Assembly: GCA_022402565.1 (NCBI GenBank) | Contig: JAKRSC010000024.1 | Coordinates: forward strand, 294,042-358,041 | Direction of reading: 5' to 3' | Length of the DNA stretch: 64,000 nt | From: Hydrotalea sp. | Lineage (GTDB): Bacteria; Bacteroidota; Bacteroidia; Chitinophagales; Chitinophagaceae | Shown here: one piece after another, positions 44,172-53,836 of the stretch | Numbering within the stretch: position 1 is the first letter of the stretch | How the letters are laid out: each line of letters begins with the position of its first letter | Translations under genes and position numbers: made by a program | Notes under the pieces: generated by a model | Told to the model about the DNA's origin: nothing | Databases searched by the model: none | The model's input: only the letters and a program-made list of their open reading frames with translations

Positions 44172-46904
44172 TTAATTGCGGAGTTTATTATTTTTAATAT
44201 CCTGCGCCTTATTTGTAATTGTCTGAATTATCATATCTAATTCATGAGCACTTGACTCAATCAATTTAATCCAGTCCTCTATTTCATCTGGCTTCAACTC
44301 TTTCAACTGATCAACAATGCCCATTAACCTAGCCAAAGGTGCACGCACAATATGAGACTGTGTCCATGCAATATCTTGAAGTGCTTTATTCTGCAACTCA
44401 ACTGTTCTGAAATATTGATTTCGTTCTGTTACGTCAATCACAATCTCATGTACTATTTGTCTGCCCTCTGAAATAATAGATGCAAAGGAAGCATAGATTT
44501 CTTTTACCTCTCCACTAGCATTTCTATGTTTCAAATCGAGGGTTTTGATTTTTCCAGATAGAATTGCATTTAAAAACCCAAAAATCTCTTCTTTGGTATT
44601 TGATACATTAATATCCCAAATAAACATATTTGCCAGTTGCTCCTTAGTAAATCCATAAAACCTTTCAAAAGCAGGATTTACATCAATATACCTTCCAGTT
44701 TCAGGATCAAGTAAGCACATAGGCGACATATTTTTATTGAATATATCTTTAAACCTTGCTTCGCTTTCTTCTAATTTTTTCGTTGCTCTTCTTTGCTCTG
44801 TTACATCTATTCCAACACATTGCATTTCTGTTGGGTTACCTTTATCATCAGTCAAACAGACAAATTCCCATAATGTAGTTCGAATGTTTCCATGATCATC
44901 AGGTTTATCTAATTCAACTTGAACCACCTTACCTGGCTCTGATAAACAAGAATGAACAGTTTCAATAGTTCTCTGATGATGGTAGTCACATATAGATGCT
45001 AGAACAGCTTCTTTGTTTTCATCATTTAGCTTCTTTACGTACGAGAAGTCCTCTTCAAAAGTTTTGTTCCAATAAGTATATGAACCAGTTAAATTAGTTC
45101 TAATAATATAACTGGTTTGCGTTTCAATGATACTCCTTAAACGCTGCTCGTTCATGGCTAATTGAATAGCATCTTTCTTACTTTGTGTAATGTCTTGAAA
45201 AGTGGCAAATACCCTAAACGGTTTTGTATCTCCATTTTTAAATTCGGGCATGGCACTTATCAGAATCCAAACATGTTGCTTTTTCAAGGGATGATAAACT
45301 CCCATTTCAACATTGTATACTGGCTTCCCAGTTTTTAGTGCAATCATAGCGGGATGTTGATCGCCGGGGAGTACATGAAACTCACTATCAATAGCACTCC
45401 ACTCTGTATCCATACTATCTTTACCCAACAATTGATTTCTGGTCAAACCTAGTAAATTAAGGGCGGCTTCATTCGCTTGTATAATTTTTCCATGTGCGTC
45501 TTGATATACAACTCCTTGAGCCATTGTATCAAAGAGATTTTTGAAATCTCTATCCTGTTCTTGAATTTTCTCAACATGCGATTTTCTTTGCAATGTATTT
45601 CCAATGATCTCAGATAATACTTGCATCAATTCTATTTCTTTGAAAGTAAAAATGCGCTTTACACGTACTGAATCAAGTCCAACTATTCCTACAATTTTAT
45701 CTTCTAATTTAATTGGAACCAACACAAACGATTGAATTTGTTGGGCACTTAAATGGCCAAACATTTCTACATTGCGTTTCAAAGAGTTGATATCTGGAAT
45801 ATGAATAATATCACCTACAGAGTTTTGATGCAACATGCCTCTGTACAAATCTATTGGCACATTTTGTAAATTTTCCTTTTGGATTGATATACCTTCTGCA
45901 CACCATTCAAAAGTGTTATTCATCAATATATGCTCTTCATCAAATTGAAAAATGTACACACGATCAACATGTAATACACTCCCAACCTGCCCCAACATAT
46001 CATTAATAGACTGCTCAATAGAATCTAAGGAAATATCAATAAAATCAGTTCCTAATTTGGTTAATAGGTTTCTAAATTCTTGTTCAATATAAGAAGCTGT
46101 AATATCTGCAACAATACCGGTAATTTTTTTCTCGCCACTTACAGACTCATTAAACATCATTTTCATTTCCAACCATTTCAAACTACCTATAGGAGTCACT
46201 AATTTGAAAATGATTTCTGAATCTTTTAACTCGCCTTTCTTTAGTAAACTAAATTGTTCTTCAACAAATGCTCTGTCATCAGGTTCTACCATTTGCAACC
46301 AATCTTGAAAAGAAATATTGTCACTTTTACTTTCGCAATCCATTATGGAATACATCTCATTCGACCAAAACATGGTTGGATTGCCAATATTCTTAGTCCA
46401 AAATCCAAATTGCTGTAACTGTTGAACATGTTTCAGCATTCCTTTGTAATCAATGTCATCCATTGATTCATTACTAATCTTTTCAACATTAAACGTATCA
46501 ATCATCTCAACAACAGCATATTCAAGCTCTTCATGTAAAAGCAATCGAACAGAAGCAGTACATTCAAGAACAATTTGTTGACCCCTGACAATTAGTTTTC
46601 CAAAGTTTGAGGATTTTTCTAGTAAGCTTGTTCTTACTTCTTCACTTCTGATATGCGCAAAAAAACTTTCTTCAAAAATTTCATTTGCATTTAATGTTTT
46701 GAAATCTGTTTTTGGAAGACCTAGTTTAGTTAAGAGTGAGAAATTTGCAAAAAGAATGGCGCCATCAGATAATTTAAATAAAAGTACCATGCCTGGCAAT
46801 TGCTCCAAGATGTTCGATCTTTTCTCAAAAATCCATTCCGCATGTGTAGATTTATACAAAAAGTAGATTAATTTAATATGCGCAATTACATTAAAAATCT
46901 GCAA
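44172..46904 (-). CDS. Multi-PAS/GAF protein ending in a DHp-like domain, no catalytic domain
   Basis: 910 residues, no membrane helix. In order: PAS-like (~30-140), PAS (~160-275, WSNEMYSIMDCESKS), GAF (~280-445, VYIFQFDEEHI, SFVLVPIKLEDKIVGIVGLDS), PAS (~455-575), PAS (~585-705), PAS (~720-835), then a helix pair with His851 in AWTQSHIVRAPLARLMG, like the histidine-containing DHp of kinases. The protein stops 59 residues later, with no ATP-binding domain. The start is a TTG; no ATG exists before the first PAS. It is followed by a receiver gene. It may be a phosphotransfer or dimerisation scaffold, or need a kinase encoded elsewhere. Confidence 0.82.
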   Translation of the reverse strand: MQIFNVIAHIKLIYFLYKSTHAEWIFEKRSNILEQLPGMVLLFKLSDGAILFANFSLLTKLGLPKTDFKTLNANEIFEESFFAHIRSEEVRTSLLEKSSNFGKLIVRGQQIVLECTASVRLLLHEELEYAVVEMIDTFNVEKISNESMDDIDYKGMLKHVQQLQQFGFWTKNIGNPTMFWSNEMYSIMDCESKSDNISFQDWLQMVEPDDRAFVEEQFSLLKKGELKDSEIIFKLVTPIGSLKWLEMKMMFNESVSGEKKITGIVADITASYIEQEFRNLLTKLGTDFIDISLDSIEQSINDMLGQVGSVLHVDRVYIFQFDEEHILMNNTFEWCAEGISIQKENLQNVPIDLYRGMLHQNSVGDIIHIPDINSLKRNVEMFGHLSAQQIQSFVLVPIKLEDKIVGIVGLDSVRVKRIFTFKEIELMQVLSEIIGNTLQRKSHVEKIQEQDRDFKNLFDTMAQGVVYQDAHGKIIQANEAALNLLGLTRNQLLGKDSMDTEWSAIDSEFHVLPGDQHPAMIALKTGKPVYNVEMGVYHPLKKQHVWILISAMPEFKNGDTKPFRVFATFQDITQSKKDAIQLAMNEQRLRSIIETQTSYIIRTNLTGSYTYWNKTFEEDFSYVKKLNDENKEAVLASICDYHHQRTIETVHSCLSEPGKVVQVELDKPDDHGNIRTTLWEFVCLTDDKGNPTEMQCVGIDVTEQRRATKKLEESEARFKDIFNKNMSPMCLLDPETGRYIDVNPAFERFYGFTKEQLANMFIWDINVSNTKEEIFGFLNAILSGKIKTLDLKHRNASGEVKEIYASFASIISEGRQIVHEIVIDVTERNQYFRTVELQNKALQDIAWTQSHIVRAPLARLMGIVDQLKELKPDEIEDWIKLIESSAHELDMIIQTITNKAQDIKNNKLRN

Positions 46905-46962
46905 CTGAATTGTAGTGAAATAACTAAAGTTTAGTCTTAATAATCACTACATCTTCTGATAT

Positions 46963-47577
46963 TTATGACCTATACCCATACATCCTCTCCACCTCCTTCA
47001 CAATTTTTTCCATATCAGAATCCTTTTTCAAAGGGTCGTATTGCATTTTCAAGTTGCTTCCAAATAGCAAAGCAATGGTCTGCCAAAATCCAGCAGAAAA
47101 TCCTCCTTTGTATTCTTGAATAATAGAATAACAATGATTGCCCGTTTCTCTATAAATCAATTTCATTAAAACTCGACCTTGATAAACTGAAAGTGAAGTG
47201 AGTTTATCGGCAAACTCTTTTTTCAACTCTTTTTCGCGTGATTGTATAATTTTTCTTCTCTCTTTTTTATCCTTTGCAGTTTGCAATTGATAATTCACTT
47301 CATTCATAATTTTAGATGCAGCTATAGCATACGGATAAGTCACATATACGGCATTCCTCAATCTAGTCCACTCTCTATGGTATGCAGCCCATTTTGCAGT
47401 AAGAATTCCTTTTACTTCAACTTCAGGCAAGTAACCCATAGGAATGGTATCGCCCATTTCGTTGATATAGGCATAAACCCGCATAGTATCTAAACTAGAT
47501 ACTGACTGTGCATTGCTTTTCTGAAAAAAAGAAAAGGCACATAAGAGTATGATACCCATAAATATCTTCACAGACAC
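46963..47577 (-). CDS. DUF4294 exported protein
   Basis: 204 residues with an N-terminal signal peptide (ending near SNAQ, residue ~24). The DUF4294 domain is recognisable: GDTIPMGYLPEVEVKGILTAKW, AVYVTYPYAIAASKIMNEVNYQL, ELKKEFADKLTSLSVYQGRVLMKLIYRETGN and GFWQTIALLFGSNLKMQYDP. Function is unknown; the family is found in Bacteroidota. The frame starts with GTG at 47577; the ATG six codons in is an alternative and would still leave a signal peptide. Confidence 0.78.
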   Translation of the reverse strand: MSVKIFMGIILLCAFSFFQKSNAQSVSSLDTMRVYAYINEMGDTIPMGYLPEVEVKGILTAKWAAYHREWTRLRNAVYVTYPYAIAASKIMNEVNYQLQTAKDKKERRKIIQSREKELKKEFADKLTSLSVYQGRVLMKLIYRETGNHCYSIIQEYKGGFSAGFWQTIALLFGSNLKMQYDPLKKDSDMEKIVKEVERMYGYRS

Positions 47578-47619
47578 AAGTTACAAAGTCTAATTGAAAA
47601 TCAAATAAATAGAAAGAAA

Positions 47620-48183
47620 TCAGTTTCCTTGTTGTAGCTGCTCTAGGCAATACTCATTAAATTCATTCTCTAATATATGGCTAACAGCCTCATCCACTGG
47701 TTGTTGGAAAAAAGTTGAATTGTTTTTATATTGAATAGTTAGTAAACCATCTTTCAATACAATATGCTCAATAGAAGCCCATTTAACCTCTTTTTTAGGG
47801 AATGTATTAAAGGTAACGCCCGTATCATCAAACCCTATTTCTTCTGGAAATTTAACTTGCTTTTCTAATAAAGCGGCCGCAATAAAAAAAACTCCAACCC
47901 AAGCGTATTGGGGTAAAAACAACCAAGCAAACCCTAAAGTAAAAAGCGCATACTTGTAAGTAACAATTTCATGTCTAAAAACAATATGCTGGAAATACAC
48001 TATCCATGCACTAATCACTAAACTTCCAATCAAGATATAACTGAGTGTGGAAGGAAATGAAACATACATTTCCACTAAAAAAACAACCAAGGCCAAGCCC
48101 ATCATCAATCTTGCCAGAGTATCTGGCCAGAAAAAGGACTTCCTTTTTAAGGTGACTATATATGGATACTGACCTTCTTCCAT
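47620..48183 (-). CDS. Membrane protein with C-terminal PH-like domain
   Basis: 187 residues. Predicted membrane helices lie at ~23-43, ~46-66 and ~80-105, and the C-terminal third (IGFDDTGVTFNTFPKKEVKWASIEHIVLKDGLLTIQYKNN) has the strand pattern of PH-like/YcxB-type domains. I do not recognise a named family. Its ATG overlaps the agmatinase-family stop by one base (TAATG), so it is coupled to that gene, although a functional link is not evident. Confidence 0.65.
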   Translation of the reverse strand: MEEGQYPYIVTLKRKSFFWPDTLARLMMGLALVVFLVEMYVSFPSTLSYILIGSLVISAWIVYFQHIVFRHEIVTYKYALFTLGFAWLFLPQYAWVGVFFIAAALLEKQVKFPEEIGFDDTGVTFNTFPKKEVKWASIEHIVLKDGLLTIQYKNNSTFFQQPVDEAVSHILENEFNEYCLEQLQQGN

Positions 48184-49226
48184 TATGAATTGCTCATCAT
48201 AAGCTGATTACACATTCTAAATAATATACGCGCTCCAACATTGGTATCCCAATCCGTTTCGCCAATGCCAACTTCAACTAAATCAAACCCAACAATTTTT
48301 CTTCCACTTGTAATAACTTTCTTAAAAAGATAAAGAATCTCCTCAGTTTCAAACCCACCCGAAACAGGTGTACCAGTATTTGGACAAAGCTTAGGATCTA
48401 AGCCATCTATATCAAAGCTGATATAAACTTTTTCAGGAAGGTGCTGAATCATTTCATCAGCAATCATTTTCCAAGACTCCCCTTCAAATTGACGCTCTTT
48501 AATATGTCTATCAAAATAGCTAATAACCCTAAAATTGCTATTGCAGATATAATCCCATTCCTCTTCGCAATAATCGCGAATACCAACCTGTACCAATTTT
48601 TTCACAGCAGCATTCTCTTCCAACACATTATACATAACAGATGCATGAGAATAATCAAATTGCTCATAAGCTTTTCTCAAATCACAGTGGGCATCAATCT
48701 GTAAAATACCTATCTCTCCATGTTTTTCCGTTATGGCTTTTATAAATCCTAGTGGTGTGCTATGATCACCACCAATTAGTCCAACCAATTTACCTGCATC
48801 TAACAAAGCCTTAGACTGCTCATACACCCACTGGTTCATAAAACGACTTCCCTCATTTATTTCTTTAAGGCTTTTACACATGAATTTGTTGTTATCCACC
48901 AAATCGCCTTTAGAAATATAATCAATAAACAGCTCAGCTTCTTTTCTGAGGTAATCGCTTTTAAGCAACAGCTTTTTGTCCACATCCTTCATATAATAAC
49001 CCTTACGCCACATATCCAAACAATCTGGATCAAACAAATCTACCTGCAAGCTTGATTTGAAAATATTCTCAGCAGCACGAGCAGTACCCGCACCATAACT
49101 TACAGTTACTTCCCAAGGAACAGGAAGCAATACCAAGCTAGCATCTTCCTCGGTAAAGGGGAGACCAAAAATGTTATTATTGGGATTTCCAGCTGAATTA
49201 GGGTCGAATTGAGATAAATCTGCCAT
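48183..49226 (-). CDS. speB: Agmatinase/ureohydrolase-family enzyme
   Basis: 347 residues of the arginase/agmatinase fold. The dinuclear manganese site is visible: GLIGGDHSTP, LQIDAHCDLR, and SFDIDGLDPKLCPNTGTPVSGG near the C terminus. It would hydrolyse agmatine to putrescine and urea if it is the partner of the arginine decarboxylase at 35998; formimidoylglutamase or another ureohydrolase activity is a possible alternative. A TAACTTGC box lies 17 bases before the ATG (49251-49244). The next gene is coupled by TAATG. Confidence 0.78.
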   Translation of the reverse strand: MADLSQFDPNSAGNPNNNIFGLPFTEEDASLVLLPVPWEVTVSYGAGTARAAENIFKSSLQVDLFDPDCLDMWRKGYYMKDVDKKLLLKSDYLRKEAELFIDYISKGDLVDNNKFMCKSLKEINEGSRFMNQWVYEQSKALLDAGKLVGLIGGDHSTPLGFIKAITEKHGEIGILQIDAHCDLRKAYEQFDYSHASVMYNVLEENAAVKKLVQVGIRDYCEEEWDYICNSNFRVISYFDRHIKERQFEGESWKMIADEMIQHLPEKVYISFDIDGLDPKLCPNTGTPVSGGFETEEILYLFKKVITSGRKIVGFDLVEVGIGETDWDTNVGARILFRMCNQLMMSNS

Positions 49227-49366
49227 GTTTTGTCAATTGCGATGCAAGTTAGTAGCTATTTCCGACTTTCGTAACCGAATTTGTAGGTTGTTGATAATGA
49301 TTCAGCTAACCTATCATTTTAACAAATGAAGATTCAACTATACAAGGAAAGGGCGTGTTTTTAATC

Positions 49367-49374
49367 TACATTTG
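49367..49374 (+). promoter_or_regulatory. ccmE -7 box
   Basis: TACATTTG matches TAnnTTTG, 18 bases before the ccmE ATG at 49393. No clean -33 TTTG was found. Confidence 0.55.
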
Positions 49375-49392
49375 CACACCGAATTTTGGATT

Positions 49393-49794
49393 ATGAAGAA
49401 GACGCATATTGCAATACTCGTTCTTATAGCTGCTGCTATAACAGTAATTATTAGTTATACGGGTGATTTAACTACCTACGAAAGCATTTCATCAGCTCGT
49501 GAAAAAGAAGGGAAATTTGTGAATTTAATTGCAAAATTAGATACCAACCAACCTTTGGAATACGATCCAGTTACTAACCCTAACTACTTGAGTTTTACAG
49601 CTATTGATACCTTAGGCAATACCGTAAAAGTCGTTTACAACAATTCTAAACCTACAGATATGGAGAAAAGTGAACGCCTGGTATTAAAGGGCAAAATGAA
49701 TGGTGACCAGTTTGAATGTAAAGAAATTCTAATGAAGTGCCCTTCAAAATATAAAGACGACCCCAACGCTGCAAAAGAAATTAGCGCAGAATAA
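49393..49794 (+). CDS. ccmE: Cytochrome c maturation protein CcmE (CxxxY type)
   Basis: 133 residues from the ATG giving MKKTHIAILVLIAAAITVI, an N-terminal membrane anchor; an earlier start would overlap the -7 box. The OB-fold domain (~35-115) includes RLVLKGKMNGDQFECKEILMKCPSKY. The heme attachment site reads Cys116-x-x-x-Tyr120 where E. coli CcmE has His130. Such CxxxY forms are known from other bacteria and archaea. It passes heme to CcmF for cytochrome c ligation. ccmF follows 29 bases later. Confidence 0.88.
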   Translation: MKKTHIAILVLIAAAITVIISYTGDLTTYESISSAREKEGKFVNLIAKLDTNQPLEYDPVTNPNYLSFTAIDTLGNTVKVVYNNSKPTDMEKSERLVLKGKMNGDQFECKEILMKCPSKYKDDPNAAKEISAE

Positions 49795-49823
49795 ACCTAT
49801 TACTGAAGAATTACACATTTAGC

Positions 49824-52280
49824 ATGAATTATATTGGTGAACATCTTTTACCTGGACAAATTGGACATTTTTTTGTCATCCTGTCTTTTGTTGCCAGCTT
49901 AATTGCAACAGGAGCTTTTTACAAAGCACAATATGCCATTGGACTAGAAAAAACAAATTGGCTAAAAATAGCCCGACTTAGCTTTTTACTTGAAACTGTT
50001 GCTGTATTAGGTAAATTTATTACGCTCTACTACATTATCTCTCATCATTTATTTGAGTATAAATACGCTTGGACACACAGCGATCTTCAACTTCAAACAG
50101 AATACTTGTTAAGCTGCTTCTGGGAAGGCCAAGAAGGTAGTTTTATGCTCTGGAGTTTTTGGCATTGTGTGTTGGGTTGGATCTTGATTTGGAAAGCTGG
50201 TGAATGGGAACCAGGCACCATGACGGTTATCAGTTTTGCTCAATTTGCTTTGGCTTCTATGCTGTTAGGACTTTACTTTTTTGGATCTAAGGTGGGCAGC
50301 AATCCTTTTGTTCTCATGCGCAATGAGAACATGATTAAGCCAGAAAATTTTCCTGTTGGATTCGATGCTAACGGAGTACTTCGAGCCGACTATCTTCAAT
50401 TTATTAAAAATGGACAAGGCTTAAATACATTATTGCAAAACTATTGGATGGTAATTCACCCTCCTGTATTGTTCCTCGGATTTGCAACTACCATCGTTCC
50501 TTTTGCGTATGCAATGGCTGGACTTATGAAAAAGCAACACCATTGGATTAAACCTGCAATTCCGTGGGCTGCATTTTCTGCTGCAATGTTAGGCACAGGT
50601 ATTATGATGGGTGCTGCTTGGGCTTATGAAAGCTTAAGTTTTGGAGGCTATTGGGCATGGGACCCTGTTGAAAATGCTTCTTTAGTTCCATGGTTAACTT
50701 TAGTGGCTGGATTGCATACGAATGTTATTTATAAAAATTCTGGATATTCCCTAAGAAGCACTTATTTCTTTTACATCATCACATTCAGTTTGATTTTGTA
50801 TTCAACTTTCTTAACTAGAAGTGGTGTGTTAGGCGACACATCGGTGCATGCTTTTACCGACTTAGGAATGAATACACAATTACTATTATTCGTGTTGGTG
50901 TTTCTTATTCCAGCACTGTATCTTTTCATTCGCAACTACAAACAAATTCCAGCCATTCATAAAGAAGAAAATACATATAGCCGTGAATTTTGGATGTTCA
51001 TTGGTTCACTTGTGTTGTTTCTTTCTGGAATGGTCATTATTGCAAAAACCTCCGTACCTGTTTACAATAAACTTTTTGGAACGAGTATTGCTCCACCTGA
51101 AGATGTTGAGTTCTCGCACAACCAAATTCAAATATTTGTTGCCATAGTAATTGGTTTATTAACAGCCTTTACTCAATATCTAAAATACAAAGACACACCT
51201 AAGGCATTTTTAGGAAAGAAAATCTGGATTCCAACGGTACTATCTGTTCTTATTAGTTTAAGCATTAGTATTTGGGGCGATATTTCATATACAAAAAAAG
51301 GGCCTGGCTTCTTGTTCGCTATTCATTTTGCAATTTTCGCTGCAGTATATGCAACCATTGCAAATGCATCCTATATCTGGTTGGGCTTAAAAGGGAAAGT
51401 AAAAGCCGCAGGCGCATCTGTAGCGCACGTTGGATTTGGAATGGTCTTATTGGGAATTCTAATTTCAAGTAGTAAAAAGGAAGTGTTGAGTTGGAATACA
51501 ACTGGTATTGCGGTATTCAAAAAGGATAAAAACGAAGACCCAGCTGAAAACATTACCTTATTCAAAGGGCAACCGACCGATATGGGTCAGTATATGGTTA
51601 CTTATACAAGAGATACCATAAATGACAGAGAAAGGAAACGTTTCTTCGAAATTGATTTCGCTTCTAAAGATGGAAAGGAGAATTTCCAACTTTACCCCGA
51701 TTTAATTAAGAACAATAAAGGCATGGAAGGCTTTGCTGCCAATCCAGATGCCCGCCATTATTGGTACAAAGATATTTTTGTGTACATCTCCTACTTTGCA
51801 GAGAATAACCAAAAGGACACAGCTTCATTTAAGAATAGAGAAGTTAAAGTTGGCGATACTTTATTCTACAGCAACGGATTGTTGGTATTCAATGATGTGG
51901 CAGTTAATCCAGAAGCAGAGAGTTCTAAATATGGGCCCGATGAAACAGCCTTGTTCCTTAATTTAACTGCATATGCGAAAGATGGCCGTCAATATAAAGC
52001 TTCACCAGGTATTGCACTAAAAGGCAATGAACTTAGAAACCTACCTGATACATTGGTATCACAAAGCCTTGTAGTTCAGTTTAACAAGGTCATAGATCAA
52101 GCGAACGGCAAACTGGAAATTGGCATTAAAGAGTCGGCCGCTGTTACCGATCTTATTACTTTGAAAGTATATCAGTTTCCAATGATCAATGTGCTTTGGC
52201 TGGGAATCATTGTTATGGTAATTGGTTTCTTTATGTCGGTCTACCAACGAATTAAAAGCAGCAAGCTAAAAGTTGCTTAG
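49824..52280 (+). CDS. ccmF: Cytochrome c heme lyase subunit CcmF
   Basis: 818 residues with about fifteen membrane helices. The periplasmic tryptophan-rich WWD segment GGYWAWDPVENASLVPWL (~residue 275-292) binds heme, and His residues in loops such as MVIHPPVLFLG are typical axial ligands. The C terminus has a soluble region (~570-785) before a last helix. It ligates heme from CcmE to apocytochromes. Other ccm genes are not in the window. Confidence 0.92.
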   Translation: MNYIGEHLLPGQIGHFFVILSFVASLIATGAFYKAQYAIGLEKTNWLKIARLSFLLETVAVLGKFITLYYIISHHLFEYKYAWTHSDLQLQTEYLLSCFWEGQEGSFMLWSFWHCVLGWILIWKAGEWEPGTMTVISFAQFALASMLLGLYFFGSKVGSNPFVLMRNENMIKPENFPVGFDANGVLRADYLQFIKNGQGLNTLLQNYWMVIHPPVLFLGFATTIVPFAYAMAGLMKKQHHWIKPAIPWAAFSAAMLGTGIMMGAAWAYESLSFGGYWAWDPVENASLVPWLTLVAGLHTNVIYKNSGYSLRSTYFFYIITFSLILYSTFLTRSGVLGDTSVHAFTDLGMNTQLLLFVLVFLIPALYLFIRNYKQIPAIHKEENTYSREFWMFIGSLVLFLSGMVIIAKTSVPVYNKLFGTSIAPPEDVEFSHNQIQIFVAIVIGLLTAFTQYLKYKDTPKAFLGKKIWIPTVLSVLISLSISIWGDISYTKKGPGFLFAIHFAIFAAVYATIANASYIWLGLKGKVKAAGASVAHVGFGMVLLGILISSSKKEVLSWNTTGIAVFKKDKNEDPAENITLFKGQPTDMGQYMVTYTRDTINDRERKRFFEIDFASKDGKENFQLYPDLIKNNKGMEGFAANPDARHYWYKDIFVYISYFAENNQKDTASFKNREVKVGDTLFYSNGLLVFNDVAVNPEAESSKYGPDETALFLNLTAYAKDGRQYKASPGIALKGNELRNLPDTLVSQSLVVQFNKVIDQANGKLEIGIKESAAVTDLITLKVYQFPMINVLWLGIIVMVIGFFMSVYQRIKSSKLKVA

Positions 52281-52304
52281 AGCATATTAAACTTTTTAGG
52301 GGAT

Positions 52305-52805
52305 TTACTTTATTTCGAAGGTAAATCCTCTTCTTTTTGATGGGTTTGGTCCGTAATATCCACTGGTTTGTGCACCAGTTATTAAAAGAGCACCATCAAT
52401 GCTAGTAAAGACACCTGAAATTACTAAAATGGCTCTCAAAGCTCCAGATTCTATTGCGCCTTCATTTAGAAAAGATGCAGTTAATAATGGGCCTATAATC
52501 ATCTGAGAGATTGCTCCGATTGTATTTCCTGTAGACCTAAAATGGTTTACTTTTACTAACTGTCCTACTTCAACCTCAATATTCCTTTTATTACCTCGCA
52601 ACAATAAATTACGTTGATCCAAAAAATCTAACTTTGCATTAATAGACCTAACTTGTCCGATACTATCTGTGTAATGGAACCTGTATTTTTTACCTTTTTC
52701 AAATTGAAGAACCCTAGTACCTTTCTCTGCAATTAAAGTCTGAGCATCACTATTCAGAATTGATAAACTGCATAAAAAAACAAACAAAAAAAACCTAGAT
52801 TTCAT
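52305..52805 (-). CDS. Exported protein, paralogue A of a tandem pair
   Basis: 166 residues with a signal peptide (MKSRFFLFVFLCSLSILNSDAQ) and no family I recognise. The mature part shows RVLQFEKGKKYRFHYTDS, strands with LRGNKRNIEVEVGQLVKVNHFRSTGN, a hydrophobic glycine-rich helix pair (IGAISQMIIGPLLTASF, ALRAILVISGVFTSIDGALLI) and a closing RRGFTFEIK. The gene at 53245 encodes the same length and pattern, so they are paralogues. An outer-membrane or periplasmic location is likely from the signal peptide. Confidence 0.7.
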   Translation of the reverse strand: MKSRFFLFVFLCSLSILNSDAQTLIAEKGTRVLQFEKGKKYRFHYTDSIGQVRSINAKLDFLDQRNLLLRGNKRNIEVEVGQLVKVNHFRSTGNTIGAISQMIIGPLLTASFLNEGAIESGALRAILVISGVFTSIDGALLITGAQTSGYYGPNPSKRRGFTFEIK

Positions 52806-53244
52806 TGTAATAAAAAATTTTAAGCAATTTTAAAATATCAATATTTAAAAATTTGCCACACACAACAACCAGTAGTTTTAAAAAGAATGACTTTTAAGAA
52901 TTTTGTACCTGGGATGAGAAAAGGAGTAAGAGGGAAAAAATCCAAGTTTTTTAAAATTTTCATAGACTAATTAATAGATGTGAGAGAATTTACTTGAAAC
53001 TTACTTAATGTTTACTCGCTATTTTATAAATAGATTTTTAACATACCTAATACTTGAATGAAAAATTTAATCAACTCATTCCAAAGATTTTTTTCATCTT
53101 TTCAATCATCAATTAACTTAAAATTCAAAGAAAAAAGCCCCCCACAATGCTTCATTAAGACTTTATGTTAAACTTGGGAAGATAGATTAACTCCAACATC
53201 GATATTTATTCATTAAAACTCTTTAGTCTATAACAATTAATCGT
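52806..53244. other. 439-bp AT-rich intergenic region between the paralogues
   Basis: Very AT-rich. I see no gene, no recognisable RNA and no clear TAnnTTTG promoter. One 27-codon plus-strand frame at 52887 (ATG to TAA) encodes a basic peptide but lacks supporting context. A gene remnant was looked for between the paralogues and not found. Confidence 0.6.
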
Positions 53245-53745
53245 TTACTTTATTTTAAAGGTAAATCCTCTTCTAATATTAGGCTGCGCAGCAAAAGAGC
53301 CAATTGTTGAAACACCTGCTATTTGTAAAATAGCATCTATCGCGTACAAACCACCCGTAGCAATCAATAAACCCCTCACAAATCCCGACTCTCCATTATT
53401 CAACAAAGCAATTGACAGAGCTGAGCCTGCTAAAAATTGAGCGCTTGCTCCAATAACCGCACCGGTGGATCTATAGTGACTCACTTCAAATAATTCTCTC
53501 AAGGGTATTTGAACTGTTTTCTTTTTACCAGTTAAGACAAGCGAATCCTTTCCAATAAAACTTAGTCTAGCCTTTATTGAAACGGGCATTCCAGCACTGT
53601 CGAAATACATGAAATGGTACTTTTTATCTTTTTCGAACTGAAGCACTCTGTTGCCTTTGCTTGCTACTAAAACCTGTGCAAATAAATCGTTTGTATTTGC
53701 CGTCATCAATACTATCCAAACGAAAAACAAAGTGAATTTTCTCAT
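53245..53745 (-). CDS. Exported protein, paralogue B of a tandem pair
   Basis: 166 residues with a signal peptide (ending near LFAQ, residue ~24). It matches paralogue A over its length: RVLQFEKDKKYHFMYFDS, LRELFEVSHYRSTGAVIGAS, hydrophobic segments GFVRGLLIATGGLYAIDAILQI and the ending RRGFTFKIK. The two differ in the signal peptide and in about half of the mature residues, so the duplication is old. Function unknown. It is on the same strand as A, with 439 bases between them. Confidence 0.7.
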   Translation of the reverse strand: MRKFTLFFVWIVLMTANTNDLFAQVLVASKGNRVLQFEKDKKYHFMYFDSAGMPVSIKARLSFIGKDSLVLTGKKKTVQIPLRELFEVSHYRSTGAVIGASAQFLAGSALSIALLNNGESGFVRGLLIATGGLYAIDAILQIAGVSTIGSFAAQPNIRRGFTFKIK

Positions 53746-53836
53746 AAAAACATTATTTCAATTACAAATGCGAGATATGTTATGAAGAAACCTAAAAAGA
53801 AATTGCAATTTAAAAACCATTATAACAGTTGTTATC

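Noticed and set aside
44140-44180. Frameshift hypothesis for the missing ATPase domain of the PAS protein
   Set aside because: The receiver gene begins 21 bases after the stop; there is no space for a HATPase domain in any frame.
52887-52970. 27-codon plus-strand frame encoding a basic peptide in the gap between paralogues
   Set aside because: No promoter, no conservation evidence and no family; not enough to call a gene.
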